A stretch of DNA of 64,000 nt from Vitellaria paradoxa. Its lineage: Eukaryota; Streptophyta; Magnoliopsida; Ericales; Sapotaceae. The notes beneath the pieces were generated by a model that was not told the DNA's origin, made no database searches, and worked only from the letters and a program-made list of their open reading frames with translations. The stretch spans positions 1,116,001 to 1,180,000 of the forward strand of contig CM034243.1 of NCBI GenBank assembly GCA_019916065.1, read 5' to 3'. Position numbers and translations under genes: made by a program. Of this stretch, positions 23,595-36,389 are shown piece after piece. Positions within the stretch are counted from its first letter, which is position 1. The number at the start of each line of letters is the position of its first letter.

Positions 23595-25473
23595 GTTTGT
23601 TTATTAAAAAAAAAAAAACCTTATTTGCTCCTTAAATTTGTTTATTAACAAACTCATAAAGAAACTCAATTAGAGACTCGTGATTATATTTTTGACTCAA
23701 TTTTGTCGATAAACTTAGTAAACAAATTTGTACACAATATTTTAAACGAATTCAAAATTCTAGTCAATTAAAAATCCCTAACAAATATGTTAAAGCTTAG
23801 CTAAGCTGTTTTGAAGTTACACATAGCTATCCAACTCTGCTTTTCTACTAGGGAAGTCCAAACTTTCGGTGGAATACTTTATGAAGCAAATATTACATGC
23901 ATGCATCAAAATTTTGTTGGACTCGTGAGTGGTAATGGGAAATGTGCATAGCTTTTACTTTTGAATGGTTGAACAAATAATAGCAATGTGGGAGTTTTTA
24001 GGCTATAAAAAGCAAGCAATATTTGGTGGGGACATTACAGGATTAACTTCTTGCTAGCTATTGGGCAAATTTAAAATAACATAATGATTGATCAAGTTGT
24101 ATGTTTCCCAGTGGCCGAGAGAAGGAAAAAAAAAATCATTTTTCATTAGCACTGTGTTTTGTGGAATCGATCGAGTGTTAAGTTGGATAGAGGATCCCAC
24201 GCTAAATGATTATGTCTTTAGCTAAGCTAGCTAGGCCATATGCCCCCCCCCCCCTATCAGCCCCATCTCCGACTTCCTTAATTTTGAGTTCAATCTCTCT
24301 TGCTCTCATTGGCGACAAATTAACATAATTAACAAAATTATTTTATGCGTGGGATGACAATAGGTTAGGTTTGCCTAAATTCTACTTCAATTCTATGTTA
24401 ATGATGATCATCTGAGTAGCACACAACATAATTTTAAAATTTTAATGATGTTAAAAAAAAAAAATGGGGCTTTGACTTTGACAAGTTGTCATTAATCCAG
24501 GTGATGTCAAATTAGTAGTTACATATCATCAATTCAATTTTAAATTGTTATGAACCTTTTGTTTTGATTGTGTAATCAGTGCGCGCATGTGCTAATAATC
24601 ATGAGGGCTGTTGACAATAGTTTAAGTTTGGACTTAGATTGTCTAAGCAGTATGTTCTATTCAAAATTAATTTGCTCATGCAGCATCCTCTACCAATTAC
24701 ATGCATGCAATGTACCATGATGATCGTTTTCTCTGTCAGTATTTGAATTAGAAGGTAGGCTTTATCTCTTTATTTATGATCACCTCTCCATGTGATCCTC
24801 AAGTTACTTATTTTTTTGGTGCATTTTTTTAACCTTTTAGGGTCTTTAGTAAGGCACAACTTATGTGGCAAATATTAGTTGCAACCGTTATTCCACGTGA
24901 TATCATAAATATATATGCTTTCTATAACTGAATTAGGAGTTGTAAAACTTAATTAAGGAGTAAATTTTAAAAATTTAAAATCTAAAATGTATACTGATCG
25001 AGATTATGTATCACTAGAAGTGATGCACACACTATCTGACTGTATATCTTTAACTTATTTTTTATTTTATTTAAAATATATTTAGAAAATATCATAAATA
25101 GTAAATAATGAGAAATTATAAATTAAATCTATTTAAAGAGATAGTAAGTAATTAAAGGAGATTTAAATAAACTAAAGAAAATGACAAAAATAGTGAGTAG
25201 TTAAAGGGAATTTAAGAAAAATAAAAAAAAAAGGAAAAAGTGTATAATTAACTTTAAAAAAATTCAAAATTTGCTTATAGATCTCCTTCAAGTTATAGAT
25301 GATTATTGGTGGTCAACAAATGTTAATAGAAAAAAAAAATAAAAATTCCATTAAATAGTTGGCTTTATAAATTTTGTGGTTTCACTAATTACTCAAAAGT
25401 GTTTAATTAGTATAATAGTATAGGTACAAACATATTTCCATTTAATTGGTTTGTTGTACCATATTGATACAAT
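23595..25473. other. Intergenic DNA; tail of the repeat family, then nothing recognised
   Basis: 23,600-23,830 continues the family shared with 36,390-38,060 (AACAAACTCATAAAG, CTCAATTAGAGACTCGTGA). The rest is AT-rich without genes. A C12 run sits at 24,242-24,253. Confidence 0.45.
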
Positions 25474-25991
25474 CACGGGCGGAGCCACATGAGGGCAAGG
25501 GAGGCAAGTGACCCCCTCAATTTTTTAGATAAAATTACTAAAATGCCCTCCTTGTTATTTTAATTTTATTTAAAAATTAAGATATTTTGATTTTATTAAA
25601 AATTTAAAGTTAATTCAAAATTTTTTAACACATAAGAAGTTTAAAAGAATCAAACTTGATATTTTTTGTGAAATAAAGTGTATTCTTTTAATATATTATT
25701 GCATATTTTTATTTATACTATCAGTAAATTTAGCATATAACACAATAAATTCTATAGATAATAAAATTTAATAATAATTATATTTTTTGTAGCGAGGGAT
25801 ATCTCTAATAAACTTCAGGTGCTTGAACCATTAACTGTGAGAAATATATTCACTAGTTAATACTCGAGAAAATTTTATTCTCTCTAAAAATAACATCATT
25901 TTTCTCCTACTCTTAATCGAAAAATAAATCGATTGCTATTTTTTCTTGAATGCTCGGTGCCCCCTCAGCAAAAATCTTGGCTCCGCCCCTA
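25474..25991 (+). mobile_element. hAT-type MITE with 8-bp TSD GATACAAT
   Basis: 518 bp. The left end CACGGGCGGAGCCACATG and the right end TTGGCTCCGCCCCTA form a terminal inverted repeat. An exact 8-bp duplication GATACAAT flanks it (25466-25473 and 25992-25999). The 8-bp TSD and C(A)GGGGCGGAGCC-type ends are hallmarks of non-autonomous hAT elements. Non-coding, AT-rich core. Confidence 0.88.
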
Positions 25992-25999
25992 GATACAAT

Positions 26000-27004
26000 A
26001 ATATGGGACAACGGTTGTAATGAATACTTTTCTCATTTTATGATGCTAAAGAAGCAATGAAAATTTTAAAACTATCACTATTACATGTAGAACATAAATT
26101 TTTTAGCCCACAGTGCCTACTTCAGTGTGGGCTTTTTCCGAGTAGGTTTCAAACTGATATACATCTAGAGTGCTTAGGCCCCAGGCATTGTCCTCACTTG
26201 GGCTAATGAGTATTTATTACGGGGGAGTGATTGTGACCCATGCTTAGTGGTCGTTATGTTATGATGTGTTATGGAGTGAAACAGCCCAATTGAAAAATAT
26301 GGACTTCTGTTTGGGCTGGCTTTTGGTGAGGGAAAACCAAAGACCCATTTTGGAAGTGGCCTCTTCGCTTCCAGACTCCAGTTACACTGGCGAGTGGGAG
26401 AGGTGTTGGATATTTTTGCTAGGACGGTTTCTTACCGTACAGATGCAGTTGAAGGGGAGGAATTTTGAGAAGAATTAAGAAAATGTTGTCTTTGATTGTT
26501 AAATAGGATTACGGCGTTTGTTTTAGTATTGTAATATACTTGTTTTGGGAGTTTTTTTTTTTTTTTTTTGGAAATAGACACGTTTTCAACTTTTCATCAC
26601 TTGCGATTGTGACAAATGGCCACGAAATTTGTCAATTCTAATGTTTTTAGGCCCAAAATCTTTTGGTTTTCAACTTTTTTTGAATTATATTTAGCTTGCC
26701 GATAAAAAGAATTTTCGGAGTTGGTAGTTGTTCTATTTTGTAATTTTTTCATTATTATGTTTTTTTTATTTTAATTTTTACCTTTCTATTTAGGCATTAT
26801 GAGCCTAAGTGGCTCTTCAATTTTTTTACTAATAAAAATAATTGTTATAGAAGTTATGTTTATAGAATTCTGTGTTGTTTTTAGGTATATTTTTTTTGCT
26901 AAATAAAGAATCACAGTTCATATATTTTACCTTTCCTTTTTTATTAACTTCTTTTGTATTATGTACACATCACATTTATTATAAAATGTTATTTATAATA
27001 TTAT
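26000..27004. other. Intergenic DNA with a short GC-richer patch, no gene recognised
   Basis: 26,100-26,480 is less AT-rich and contains a 70-aa frame (26,266-26,478) without family features, plus a perfect 8-bp hairpin AGCCCACA...TGTGGGCT (26,104-26,132). It may be an old gene or transposon fragment. T runs follow (26,552-26,570). Confidence 0.4.
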
Positions 27005-27650
27005 TTAAATATAGAGATGTTAATGAGTCGAGTTGTTCATGAGTTACTCGTGGACTATCAGCTAAGAGTTCAACTTAAACTCAACTCTTTTAATAAATGA
27101 GCTAAGTTTGAACTTTCTTTTAAACTCATTTATTAAATAAGTTAAACTATTAAAAGATTCGAAGTTGAGCTTTCTTTTAAACTCGTTTATTAAACTAGCC
27201 AAGCTTGAGCTAGAAGATCGACTCATTAGGCTCGGGAGTTATAAATATTATTTTATTTAGATATTTTGTTAGTATTTAAAGATTGCTTTGACTTTTAGAG
27301 TCATTTTGATTTTGTTAAAAACTTGTATCATTTTTTATGATTTTTCAAGTTTTATTGAATTTCATATCAATTATCGAGTATTTTAAAAGTTAAAAATTAT
27401 CACAATGTCAATTATTTCTTATGATAACAACTGTTATTTGATAATATTAGATAATTTAATTAATTTCCTGTATGTTTGTTATAAACGAGCATTAACGAGG
27501 TAAGCATAAATCTTAATATTTTTTAATGAGCCAAATCTAAGCATAAATTTTTTAAACCTTATTAAGTTTGAGCTTAAGTCGAACCCGATAATTAGAAGAC
27601 GAGATGAGTCTGAGCACAACAAAACCCAACTCGACGATTCATTTACACTC
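27005..27650. repeat. Dispersed 'GAGCTTGAGC / CTCGTTTATT' repeat family member
   Basis: Repeated words such as AACTCGTTTATTAAA, GAGTTCAACTT and CGAGTTGTTCATGAG occur in both orientations. The same vocabulary is found at 23.6, 36.4 and 37.9 kb. It is a common plant intergenic repeat type. Borders and class were not resolved. Confidence 0.45.
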
Positions 27651-29250
27651 CTGTTTACATATTGTTAGAGATTTTATTCCGATAAAAAATTGTAACTAAA
27701 TATAGTATCGTGATTTAATGTATTTTATTGAATCTCATATAATATAATGTAAATATGTTATAGATAATAAAAATATCGGACTAATTTCATATATACGCCC
27801 ATGTGATTATTTATTTATTTATTTATTTTTTCACCTAGCCCCTGTACCTTTTGAAAATAGGTAGAGATACCTATAGAACTTTGTGGGCACCCAGTTGTCA
27901 CAAATTTCATTTGAAAATTAGCAGTTGACTCCATTTGGTAGATAAAGAAAAAATACAATAATATCCTCCATTGCATTAAAATAATCAAATAAACAAATAA
28001 TCTCCCCCAGTCTGGTTTTCCAGCTTTAGACCGAGGTTACGACAGTTGCTCCAACTGTCCCCCCCCCCCCCCCAAAAAATAATAATAATAATAAATAAAC
28101 AAATAAAATAAAGAATGCTACTGTCTCTGCCTCTCACCCCCTAAATGAAAGCAAATAGCGAATCAAACTTGTTAGAGAAATGCATTGAGAAATTGACTAA
28201 AATTGCATAAAAATAAAAATGATAGTATAGAATTATATTTATATTAGACAACAAGTAAATGTTGGGTACAAAAAATAATAAAGACAAGCACATACAAACC
28301 ATTTACGTGGTTCAATTAGTTACATTTGGATTAATCGTTAAAATTGAATAAATGCTAATATTAGTGTGTGTACAAGTTTGTGCTTTGCATGGTAAAAATA
28401 TTATAAATGAATTTTTATGAAATTAATGATTCGAAAATATTTGTAATATTTATAGTTATTGAAACAAGTAAGTAAAAAAAAAGACGATAAAAGAATATAG
28501 AGATAAAATATAATATAAATCTATTTTATTAAGATATCACGTTATATATTAGAGACGTATATTATGGTGTTTTGTTGTACACGGTGATTTAAAATTTTTA
28601 TAGAATATATTTTATAAAAGTCAAATCCTTGCATTTATATAATATATACATATATATATATAATTTCGTATGTAGGATAAAAATATGGTGCCAAAAAAAA
28701 TTTAAATTTCAAAATTTTCAAATAGAATTGTTATGGAGCATGCATATTGTAAGGAAATCAAATCTTTACGTGCATATATGACAAAATACAGCTCAAAAAT
28801 TTCAAATTTTGAGTCAATTAAATTGCTTAGAAAATAATTGAAATTTTTTTTAACGAATCAAATTGTGACATGTCATTTTTAATATTATCTAATTTTGAAA
28901 TTATTCAAAAATCGAATTAAAAGTTTCTAGTTCAATGAGCTCACAGTGTTTTACTACTCATATATATGCAAGATTTTATAAAGAAAATGAATTACCACGT
29001 TGGATATAAAATATTATTTATATTCAATTGAACAAAAAATTTAAGACATGTCATCTTATACCAAATTAAAAAAAATAAATTGCTTCAAAGAGCTTCATAC
29101 CACTGAATCTCTACAAAATTCTAAAATATTAATTCTAATCTTGAGAAATTTGAATTTATTTCTAAAATTTGAATATAATTGTGAAAAGTGGTTAACATTT
29201 TTGAAAAGAATAATACTACTTAGATATTAATCATAAAAGTTTAAAAATAA
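27651..29250. other. AT-rich intergenic DNA, no gene seen
   Basis: Includes a C run (28,060-28,074) followed by AAT repeats, and TA-rich stretches near 28,640-28,662. No coding frame with features. Confidence 0.5.
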
Positions 29251-29396
29251 TTGTGTTTGGAGTTGTATAAAATTGTAAAAGTTAATGTCTCGTATTTTGT
29301 GCAGTGAATAGAGAATTTAAATTTTATTGTATCGTAATTCGTATTTATAGAGATTTGCAGAGTTTTATTTTATTTTATTTTAACTCCAAACAAAGC
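29251..29396 (+). mobile_element. Short MITE, 'GTTTGGAG' family, copy 3, TSD TAA
   Basis: 146 bp. Left end TTGTGTTTGGAGTTGTATAA; right end TTAACTCCAAACAAAGC. TAA flanks both ends (29248-29250 and 29397-29399). Its body is close to 19,834-19,997. Non-coding. Confidence 0.75.
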
Positions 29397-29399
29397 TAA

Positions 29400-32306
29400 A
29401 GTTTCATCGTAAATTATTTATTTATTTTAAAATATTCAATTATTTATTACGTACTTCAAATAATCCATAATAAAAAACAAAAAAAAATTAAAATTAACAC
29501 ACACATATATATGCCTTTATTTATTTAATGAATATATAATTTTTTTGGTAATTATTTAATGAATATATATGAGTTAGTAAGAAAAACAAAACTGGGGGTG
29601 CTTTCAACGGAAAAATTATACATCCATAATGTACTTGTCTTTTAATCTAATATTTGATGTATTATGGTATAAAAATAAAAATTTATTAAATTGTATTTGT
29701 TTTGAAGAATATGGTGTGAGGAAGTTTTTAGATATGACATAGTATTTCATGTTTTTTAATCTTGCATGCTAAGGACACAAGAGAAGAGAAGGAGGGAAAA
29801 AAAGTTTTCTTTTCTTTTCTTTTTTTTTTTAGTTGAAAAATAAGATAGTCTTAATTATTAAACCTATTTTTAAATCGTACTCTGAACGGATTCAAATTGG
29901 CGACATAGCTGAAGAGTAAACTGGACCAGACCGCCAGGCAGATGGAGAAAATGGTTTAGGGAGTGTTTGGTTGAAAAATAAAAGTATAGAGGGCCGTTTG
30001 GATTGAAAAGAATAAAAAAAAGAGTAAAAAATTTAATATGTAAATAAAATATGACGAAATTTTATTAAAAAAATTAATAATTTTTTTATAATTCTTTTAA
30101 TGAAGTTTGATAAATCAAACTGCCGCTCGAAGAAACGAAAAAGACAGCTGGTTTGACCGATCCGTTCAACAGTCCAAGGCCGTTATGGTGGTAGCGACAG
30201 TCATCATTTGGTTTTGCAGTTGTTTTGGCAGTGCCATCTCTCTCTCCCTCTCTGTGCTGGATCTAATTACGCTCTGTGTCTCTAATCCAATCTAACCACA
30301 TAAGACGCCGCTCACCGCGCTTGTCACTTGCTGTTGTTCTAACCTAATCTAATCCTTTATTACCTACTATTTATGTGCTTCGAATTTTCCTTTTTTTTTT
30401 ACATAAAACTAATTGCTAATTTGTTTAGGAGGTGGTGCCCCTAGTTTTTCATACCAACCTTGGGTCTTGTTCTGCTAAACGACACACCACTTTACCTTTC
30501 AAATAAAAATAAAATAAAATAAAATAAACGACACACCTATCCCCGTTCAGATGCTACTCAAATACACGTACGATACAGAAAGTGGGGACGTTCATCAGTC
30601 TATAACAATATTAATTGAGAAATAGTAAGAACCCACATGAATGTGATACTGTTCATGTTCAGTTGCCTTTTTTACATTACATACATATATATATATATAT
30701 ATGTAAGGGGATGTGTGGGTGTCCGTCCGTCTATGCAAAATTTAAATTTGCCAGCCTGCCCATTTCTTGCCATATGCACATGTATAGCTGTTGGCTTTCA
30801 TACAATGGAGGGCAAATTTGGGATTTCATTCAAGGGACTTATTAATCATGATCAAAGCTGGCTGCCTTTTGGCATCTAAATCTAAACTGATGGGGTCCCC
30901 CCCATTACGTATCCTTATAATTGATTTTTGGGGGCTAATTTTCAACTATATATATATATATATATATATTATATTATTATGCATTAGTGAAGGTTTTAGA
31001 AGGCTGAGTTTGAAAATTAATGGCCCACCAAATACCCTTTAACGTTTCAGACAGCACCGACTCATCAACCTCTTAATTGCTCTTTACCTTTTCAGTTATG
31101 GGAAGACAATGACAGGAGCTGCATAGAGGAATTTGAACAGGCCTAATGTGAGAGAGAGATAGCGCGCCCAGAAATGAAAAACTCAGATTTGGTTTGGGAG
31201 ATAGAGGGAAGTTAGTTAACTTAATTTCAAGGGAAACTCAGATTTATTTTCCTTAAAAATAAGTTAGTTAATTTTGTGTTTAAGAAGAAAAAAAGTGATT
31301 TTTTTTAAATGAATTTTTAGTTTTTATTAATTTAATATTTTTATCTTTAAAAATTTTTAAAAATATTAAAATATAAAAAAATAAAATTGGTCAAACTAAA
31401 AAAAATCGGCTAAAAAAAGTCGGCTACTGGACGAATTTTCCAAACCGACCCTCAAAATGGCATAATAGGTAGGGCACGGACAGAGAGGGGAAAGAGGGAA
31501 AGTGGAAGGAGGTTGAATACAGTGAGGCAGATGTTCGATCCGCAGACCCCTCGTACAAATATTATATATATATATATATATATATATCTATAAATATATA
31601 TTATAAGTCTTTTTGGAGAGACAGAGGTCACAGTGCTGATGAAATTTAAAAGAAAAAGGTTTTTTCTGAAATTTTCACTGGACAACCTTACCCTACTCTT
31701 GCCCTGACTGCCCCACCGTCACTCCCTAAGCATTCCTTTGTCTCTCTTTTATTTCCGTTCCTCTTCCTCTTGCTCTTGCTCTTCCTTCCCTCTCTTATTT
31801 ATGATTGTTTTCCCCTCTCTCTTCTTAATTCTTTATATGTAAGAGTATGCATTTATATGTATAAATTATTATTATTTTATTGGGTGGGTTTGGGCCTTTC
31901 TTTTTCTCAAAACCTTTCCGCCCACAACAGTAATGATTTTCTCGTTAGGGGCATCGCTGTTGGGGAATCTGAGGAGGTGCGCTTGTGGAAAAGTGGCAGT
32001 TATAGAAAACCAACATTTCCAACTCGTACTAGTAGTTAGATGGAGAATAACATACTGATGAATAGAATCATCGGTCTTTTGTGAGAACTAACATATATCT
32101 ATCTGTCTTGATCAATTGATTTGTCTCCCTTCATTTGAGATCCATATATGTGAATCATAGAACGGCTCTCTTTCTGACTGCGCTCTCTCATTCCCCTCTC
32201 TCTCTCTCTCTCTCCCCCCCTTCTCTGGTCTGGGTTTGGGATACTGTTTTGGTGTTCTTGGTTTCTTCGCTTTTCTCATCTTGTTCTTTGCCAAATATAC
32301 CTTTCC
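29400..32306. other. Intergenic DNA and presumed promoter/5' UTR of the RRM gene
   Basis: No other gene recognised. Contains TA microsatellites (30,684-30,702; 30,948-30,970; 31,562-31,588). The last part (about 31,690-32,306) is pyrimidine-rich with CTTCCTCTTGCTCTTGCTCT words and a (CT)n/C7 run (32,196-32,220). That is typical of a plant 5' leader, so transcription of the next gene probably starts within it. A 5' UTR intron is possible but not resolved. Confidence 0.45.
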
Positions 32307-34100
32307 ATGTCTCAAACAAGGCCATTTCAGATGGTGGGTAGTGGAGGAGGTGGTGGTGGAAACATTAATGTACGCGGTCACTTCGATGACACTACTTATA
32401 CCAAAATCTTTGTTGGAGGATTGGCTTGGGAGACTCAGAGAGATACCATGAGGCGTTATTTTGAGCAGTTTGGAGAGATCCAGGAGGCTGTTGTCATCAC
32501 TGACAAAATTACTGGGAGATCCAAGGGTTATGGTTTTGTAAGAGTTTCTCCATTACCTTCTTTCTGATCTTAATTGCATGCTTAATTTGCTATCTTCCGA
32601 TACATCCATCTTAATCTTTATTCACTTCTTCAAACTTGATTGATTTGTATATTGTGATGATAAAAGGTGAGTTTTTTTTTTTTTTTTTTTTGGTTGATTT
32701 TCTTAGGTGACATTTAAGGATCCAGATGCAGCTGCCAGAGCTTGTCAGAACCCATCTCCTGTGATAGATGGAAGGAGGGCCAACTGCAATCTAGCATCGC
32801 TCGGTGCACATAAGTCCAGGCCATCAACTCCTCATCATGGTTTCTTTCTCTCCTTTCGCTGTGTTTTCATTCCAAACCCAGATTTTTTTTTTTAATTTAA
32901 TGTTTGAGAATCTTCACATATATATAGGTTTCAGTTGATGAATATTCATGTTAATATAGAATCGTGATCCATGAAACGGCTTGATTCTATATTCTAGGAT
33001 CCAAAGTAATCCAATTTAATTCCCATCTCTGTTCCAAACCCCCCCCCCCCCCCCCCAAAAAAAAGATATTCTCGTGAGGTTGTAATCCAGTGGAATGATC
33101 ATCGCTACTGGAATCAAATTTGTGTATAAACTCAAATTGAAGAAATACTTGGATCTGAACTCAAAACTGCATTGTAACAATTTCAAACTATTTGACTAGT
33201 TCAAAGAATTGCAGGCACTGGGCGGTTTAGACCAACACATGGACTGGTGTCTCCGCCTGCTTCTGCTTATCATCATCAAGGAGCTTATCATCATCAAGGC
33301 TCTTCATCAACTTATTTCCATCAACCCACCGGCCAATATACATTCCCTTATTCAGCCTACGGGTAAGCAAGAAAATAATGGGTGACAATTTAGGTAAAAA
33401 GACTTTATTCGTTTTTGATGCATCCCTCCCTCTTATTTGTATACTAACAGCTCTATTGGTTTTGCGTTCTGTTACTTCACCTTTGTAGGTACACTGGGTA
33501 TTCACAGGACACAATGTATCCACTGGTTTGTATTTTTATTTATTTTTTTTTTTCTGATTCCGCCCCATAAGTATAGTATTAGTACCCAATGACTCTGGCA
33601 AATTTTATTAAACTAATGAATTGAACTGGATTGGATGGCATTATTAATGCAGAATTATTACGGTGTATATGGGGGTCAACAATTCTCACCCTACTACACA
33701 GCTGGCACGTCTGGGGTTTACCAGAATTTGTACCCATTCTATGCACAGAATAGCCAGCAGGCTCATGGACATTGCGTTGGAATTCATCAGTATCCCCGAA
33801 TGGTCCAATACCCATATTTGCCTCAGCACTACAGTTCGATGGGCATCCAGCTGTCACTACCTTCTTCAGTACCAACGGCAACTGCTACCACAGGTTCTTA
33901 ATTAAATTCAAACCTATTGTTCTGATCTGATTGATGTGATGCTCTTAATTAACACTTCTCCTTGGAGAATTTCAGATTCAACAGTATTAGCAAGCAGAAT
34001 ACAAAATGCCGCAGGAGTTACAACAGCAGCAGCAGCAGTAACTGGGACTTGTCCTTCTCAAGCCAGTAAAACAGTCCCTGAACAGAACTCATCGACTTAA
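32307..34100 (+). CDS. RRM RNA-binding protein, ARP1 / RBM24-38 type
   Basis: Six coding exons: 32,307-32,537; 32,707-32,839; 33,215-33,362; 33,489-33,525; 33,653-33,893; 33,976-34,100. All introns are GT-AG and all joins are in frame, giving 304 aa. One RNA-recognition motif spans about residues 32-108: RNP2 is KIFVGGLAW and RNP1 is KGYGFVTF, the latter split by intron 1 between Phe77 and Val78. The block [12 protein letters not shown] closes the domain, as in ABA-regulated ARP1 and animal RBM24/38 proteins. The remainder is a low-complexity Tyr/Gln/Pro-rich tail (AYHHQG twice in a row, YPFYAQ) and an Ala/Thr-rich end. Family members bind mRNA and affect its stability or processing; the targets here are unknown. 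The name follows the domain; paralogue assignment is not possible by eye. Confidence 0.93.
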
Positions 34101-34679
34101 TCTGCATTAATTGGATAATACCTCATCTTACAGGACTAACAAGATTGATAAACTGCAAGAAAAGGGGGGTTGATGATAACAAAAGAGCGAGAGATACAAA
34201 GGAATCTCAGTGATCCACTTAACTGCATACCTTTGGTCCATTCTCCACTAATTCAGTTTTCAGCATCATCATCACACAATACAGTAGGGGAGTTGTTGTT
34301 AATTAGCTTAATTAGGGAGAAATATTACATTCATTCATGTATTGGCGCATCTGAGGTGAAAAACCAAAGATTTAATTTTTGGGTTTTACCCGTTATGCGC
34401 TAGCTAATTATCAGTGTCATGGAAGCAGGGAGCATCCAATGACAAATTAAGCATGCTTCTTCTCTGTTCATATTTTAATTACAAGAAGTAGTGGTTGGTT
34501 CAAGATTGGTTTTATATCTTTGAACCCACCGTTCGCGAAGAGGACAAGTCAAGCTTGGATAGCTTGGCCGTTGACTTGTACTTTGTTTACTGTTCATGAT
34601 TGATTGATACTCGTTTTTAAGATAATAATATAGATGAGTTGGATAAGAACGTGGTCTCTTTTCCTCTTTTTCTTTTCTT

Positions 34680-34714
<35 letters not shown>

Positions 34715-36389
34715 AATTGTTTCAAAGTGTGTACATCTCCTTTTGCTCATCTACTTTCACTATCAAAAGGGGCATTATTAACTTGGTATTCTAATATTCC
34801 TCCTTTCGCATTATCACCATCCTTTCGAAGGAGAGGACTTTGTGGAAATGTGTTTGGAATCCGAGGGGATCAAATAGAAGATTTTGGATTGATGGGTGGC
34901 AGTCGCTTTTTCTGTTCCAAAGTTGAGCATGCTGGTCTGCATCATCGTGTGCTTGTGATTCTCGGAATTCGTTGTGAGATGTTTCTGCAGAAGTTTCTGA
35001 ATCATAATAGAAACGAATCCAAGGCGATGATAATTGTGAAGGACATCTTCTACCATAACGTATCAATCTGTACATATCTTATATGCTAAAACAAATATTT
35101 TTCCCATTCTTTTTCTCCTCGTTATCAATCTTAAACGTTGCATTTTGCTCTCGGCCCCCCCCCCCCCTTATACTTATTTTATATTTTTGAATTAAATATT
35201 CTCTTTCCTCTCATTGAGGAAGTCTTTACTTCTTTTTTTCTATATTAATAGATAACCACAGTTTTATTAGTATTATTATTATTATTATTGGTCTATAAAG
35301 ACACTATGTTTCACCCATTTGCTTATTGATTTGTCACAATTATTAAATTTAAATATTACGAATGTTTTAAGTTTAAAAATAAAAAAAATATCTAAATATA
35401 ATCATTAAGCTTGCGAAAAGGGTTAAAAATTATTGAACATTAATTAGAAAAGTGATATTTTTTGAATCTGTTAAATAAAAAATCGGTTAAAAAATACTAA
35501 TGCGAATTTTAGAATTGAATTCTATCCACATTTCACATTTTTTATCCCTTGAAATTTAACGCCCAAGGCCGTCATCTTGCTCAAGTCCACTTAAGTTAAT
35601 TGGGCTAAGTCCATCTATATTCTGAAATGGGCTCTTATGGGGCAACGCTTCAAAAAGTCGCTGATTTTTTATTTTTTATTTTATTTTATTTTTTTTTTAT
35701 TTTGGGTACCCAATGAAAACTAAACGGGGCTCCCCCATTTCCGGCATTACAAACCCTTGACCTAGTGGGAACGATTGTCTTCCCATTAAAGCTATCATTT
35801 CGAACGATTTCACTGTTGGAGTGATTCAAAGTCGAAATGAACGATTTTGATTCAAGTTAAATTTCAATTTTCTTATGATCGGGGGATGGGAGCACAGCCC
35901 AGTCGTCCTTTATACCCTGCACTCCGCAGCCTGCAGGCCATAATTTCTCCCCTTCAGGTCTCTCTCTACCTCTACCTGGTTTGCAGTGTGTGTGTGTGTG
36001 TGTGTGTGTATCTATATTCGGATATATGTCTATTGCTCACTGTTTTCTGAAATTTTGTTCCTGGGTTTTACCTTCCAATGACTTAAACGTCAGTTCTCCG
36101 TATTGTATTTATTGATGTATAGACTTGTATGAAATTTTGTTTCTGGTTATCACATGCAGGCTGGTGATGATGATTGAACTACTAGGGATCAACCCACTTT
36201 AAATAAGTACCAATCTCATTGGCTCTGCTGATGATGATTGCAAGCAATGTTGTTTTTGTAGCTGAACGTGTCAAGAGCTATGTTGTTTTTGCTTTTGTAA
36301 TCGGCAGTAGTCCTGTCCCAATTCCGTTAGCTTGAACTACTAGGGGTCATTCCACCTCCTGAAAGTTTTTCACAAGTCATTCACTAGTA
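34101..36389. other. 3' UTR of the RRM gene, then intergenic DNA
   Basis: 34,101 to about 34,450 is presumably 3' UTR. A (GT)n microsatellite lies at 34,682-34,711 and another at 35,985-36,008. The frame 34,634-35,089 is built on the GT repeat and shows no family features. The patch 35,880-36,170 (GC-richer, with CCTTCAGGTCTCTCTC and CACATGCAGGCTGGTG) could be a non-coding leader exon with splice sites for the downstream PPR gene, but this is speculative. C run at 35,155-35,167. Confidence 0.4.
34682..34711 (+). repeat. (GT)n microsatellite
   Basis: 15 uninterrupted GT units downstream of the RRM gene. Confidence 0.95.

Noticed and set aside
26266..26478. 70-aa ORF in a GC-richer intergenic patch
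   Set aside because: No conserved motif, no splice-linked partner exon; probably chance.
34634..35089. 151-aa ORF downstream of the RRM gene
   Set aside because: It starts through a GT microsatellite (VCVCVC) and shows no domain or conserved block.
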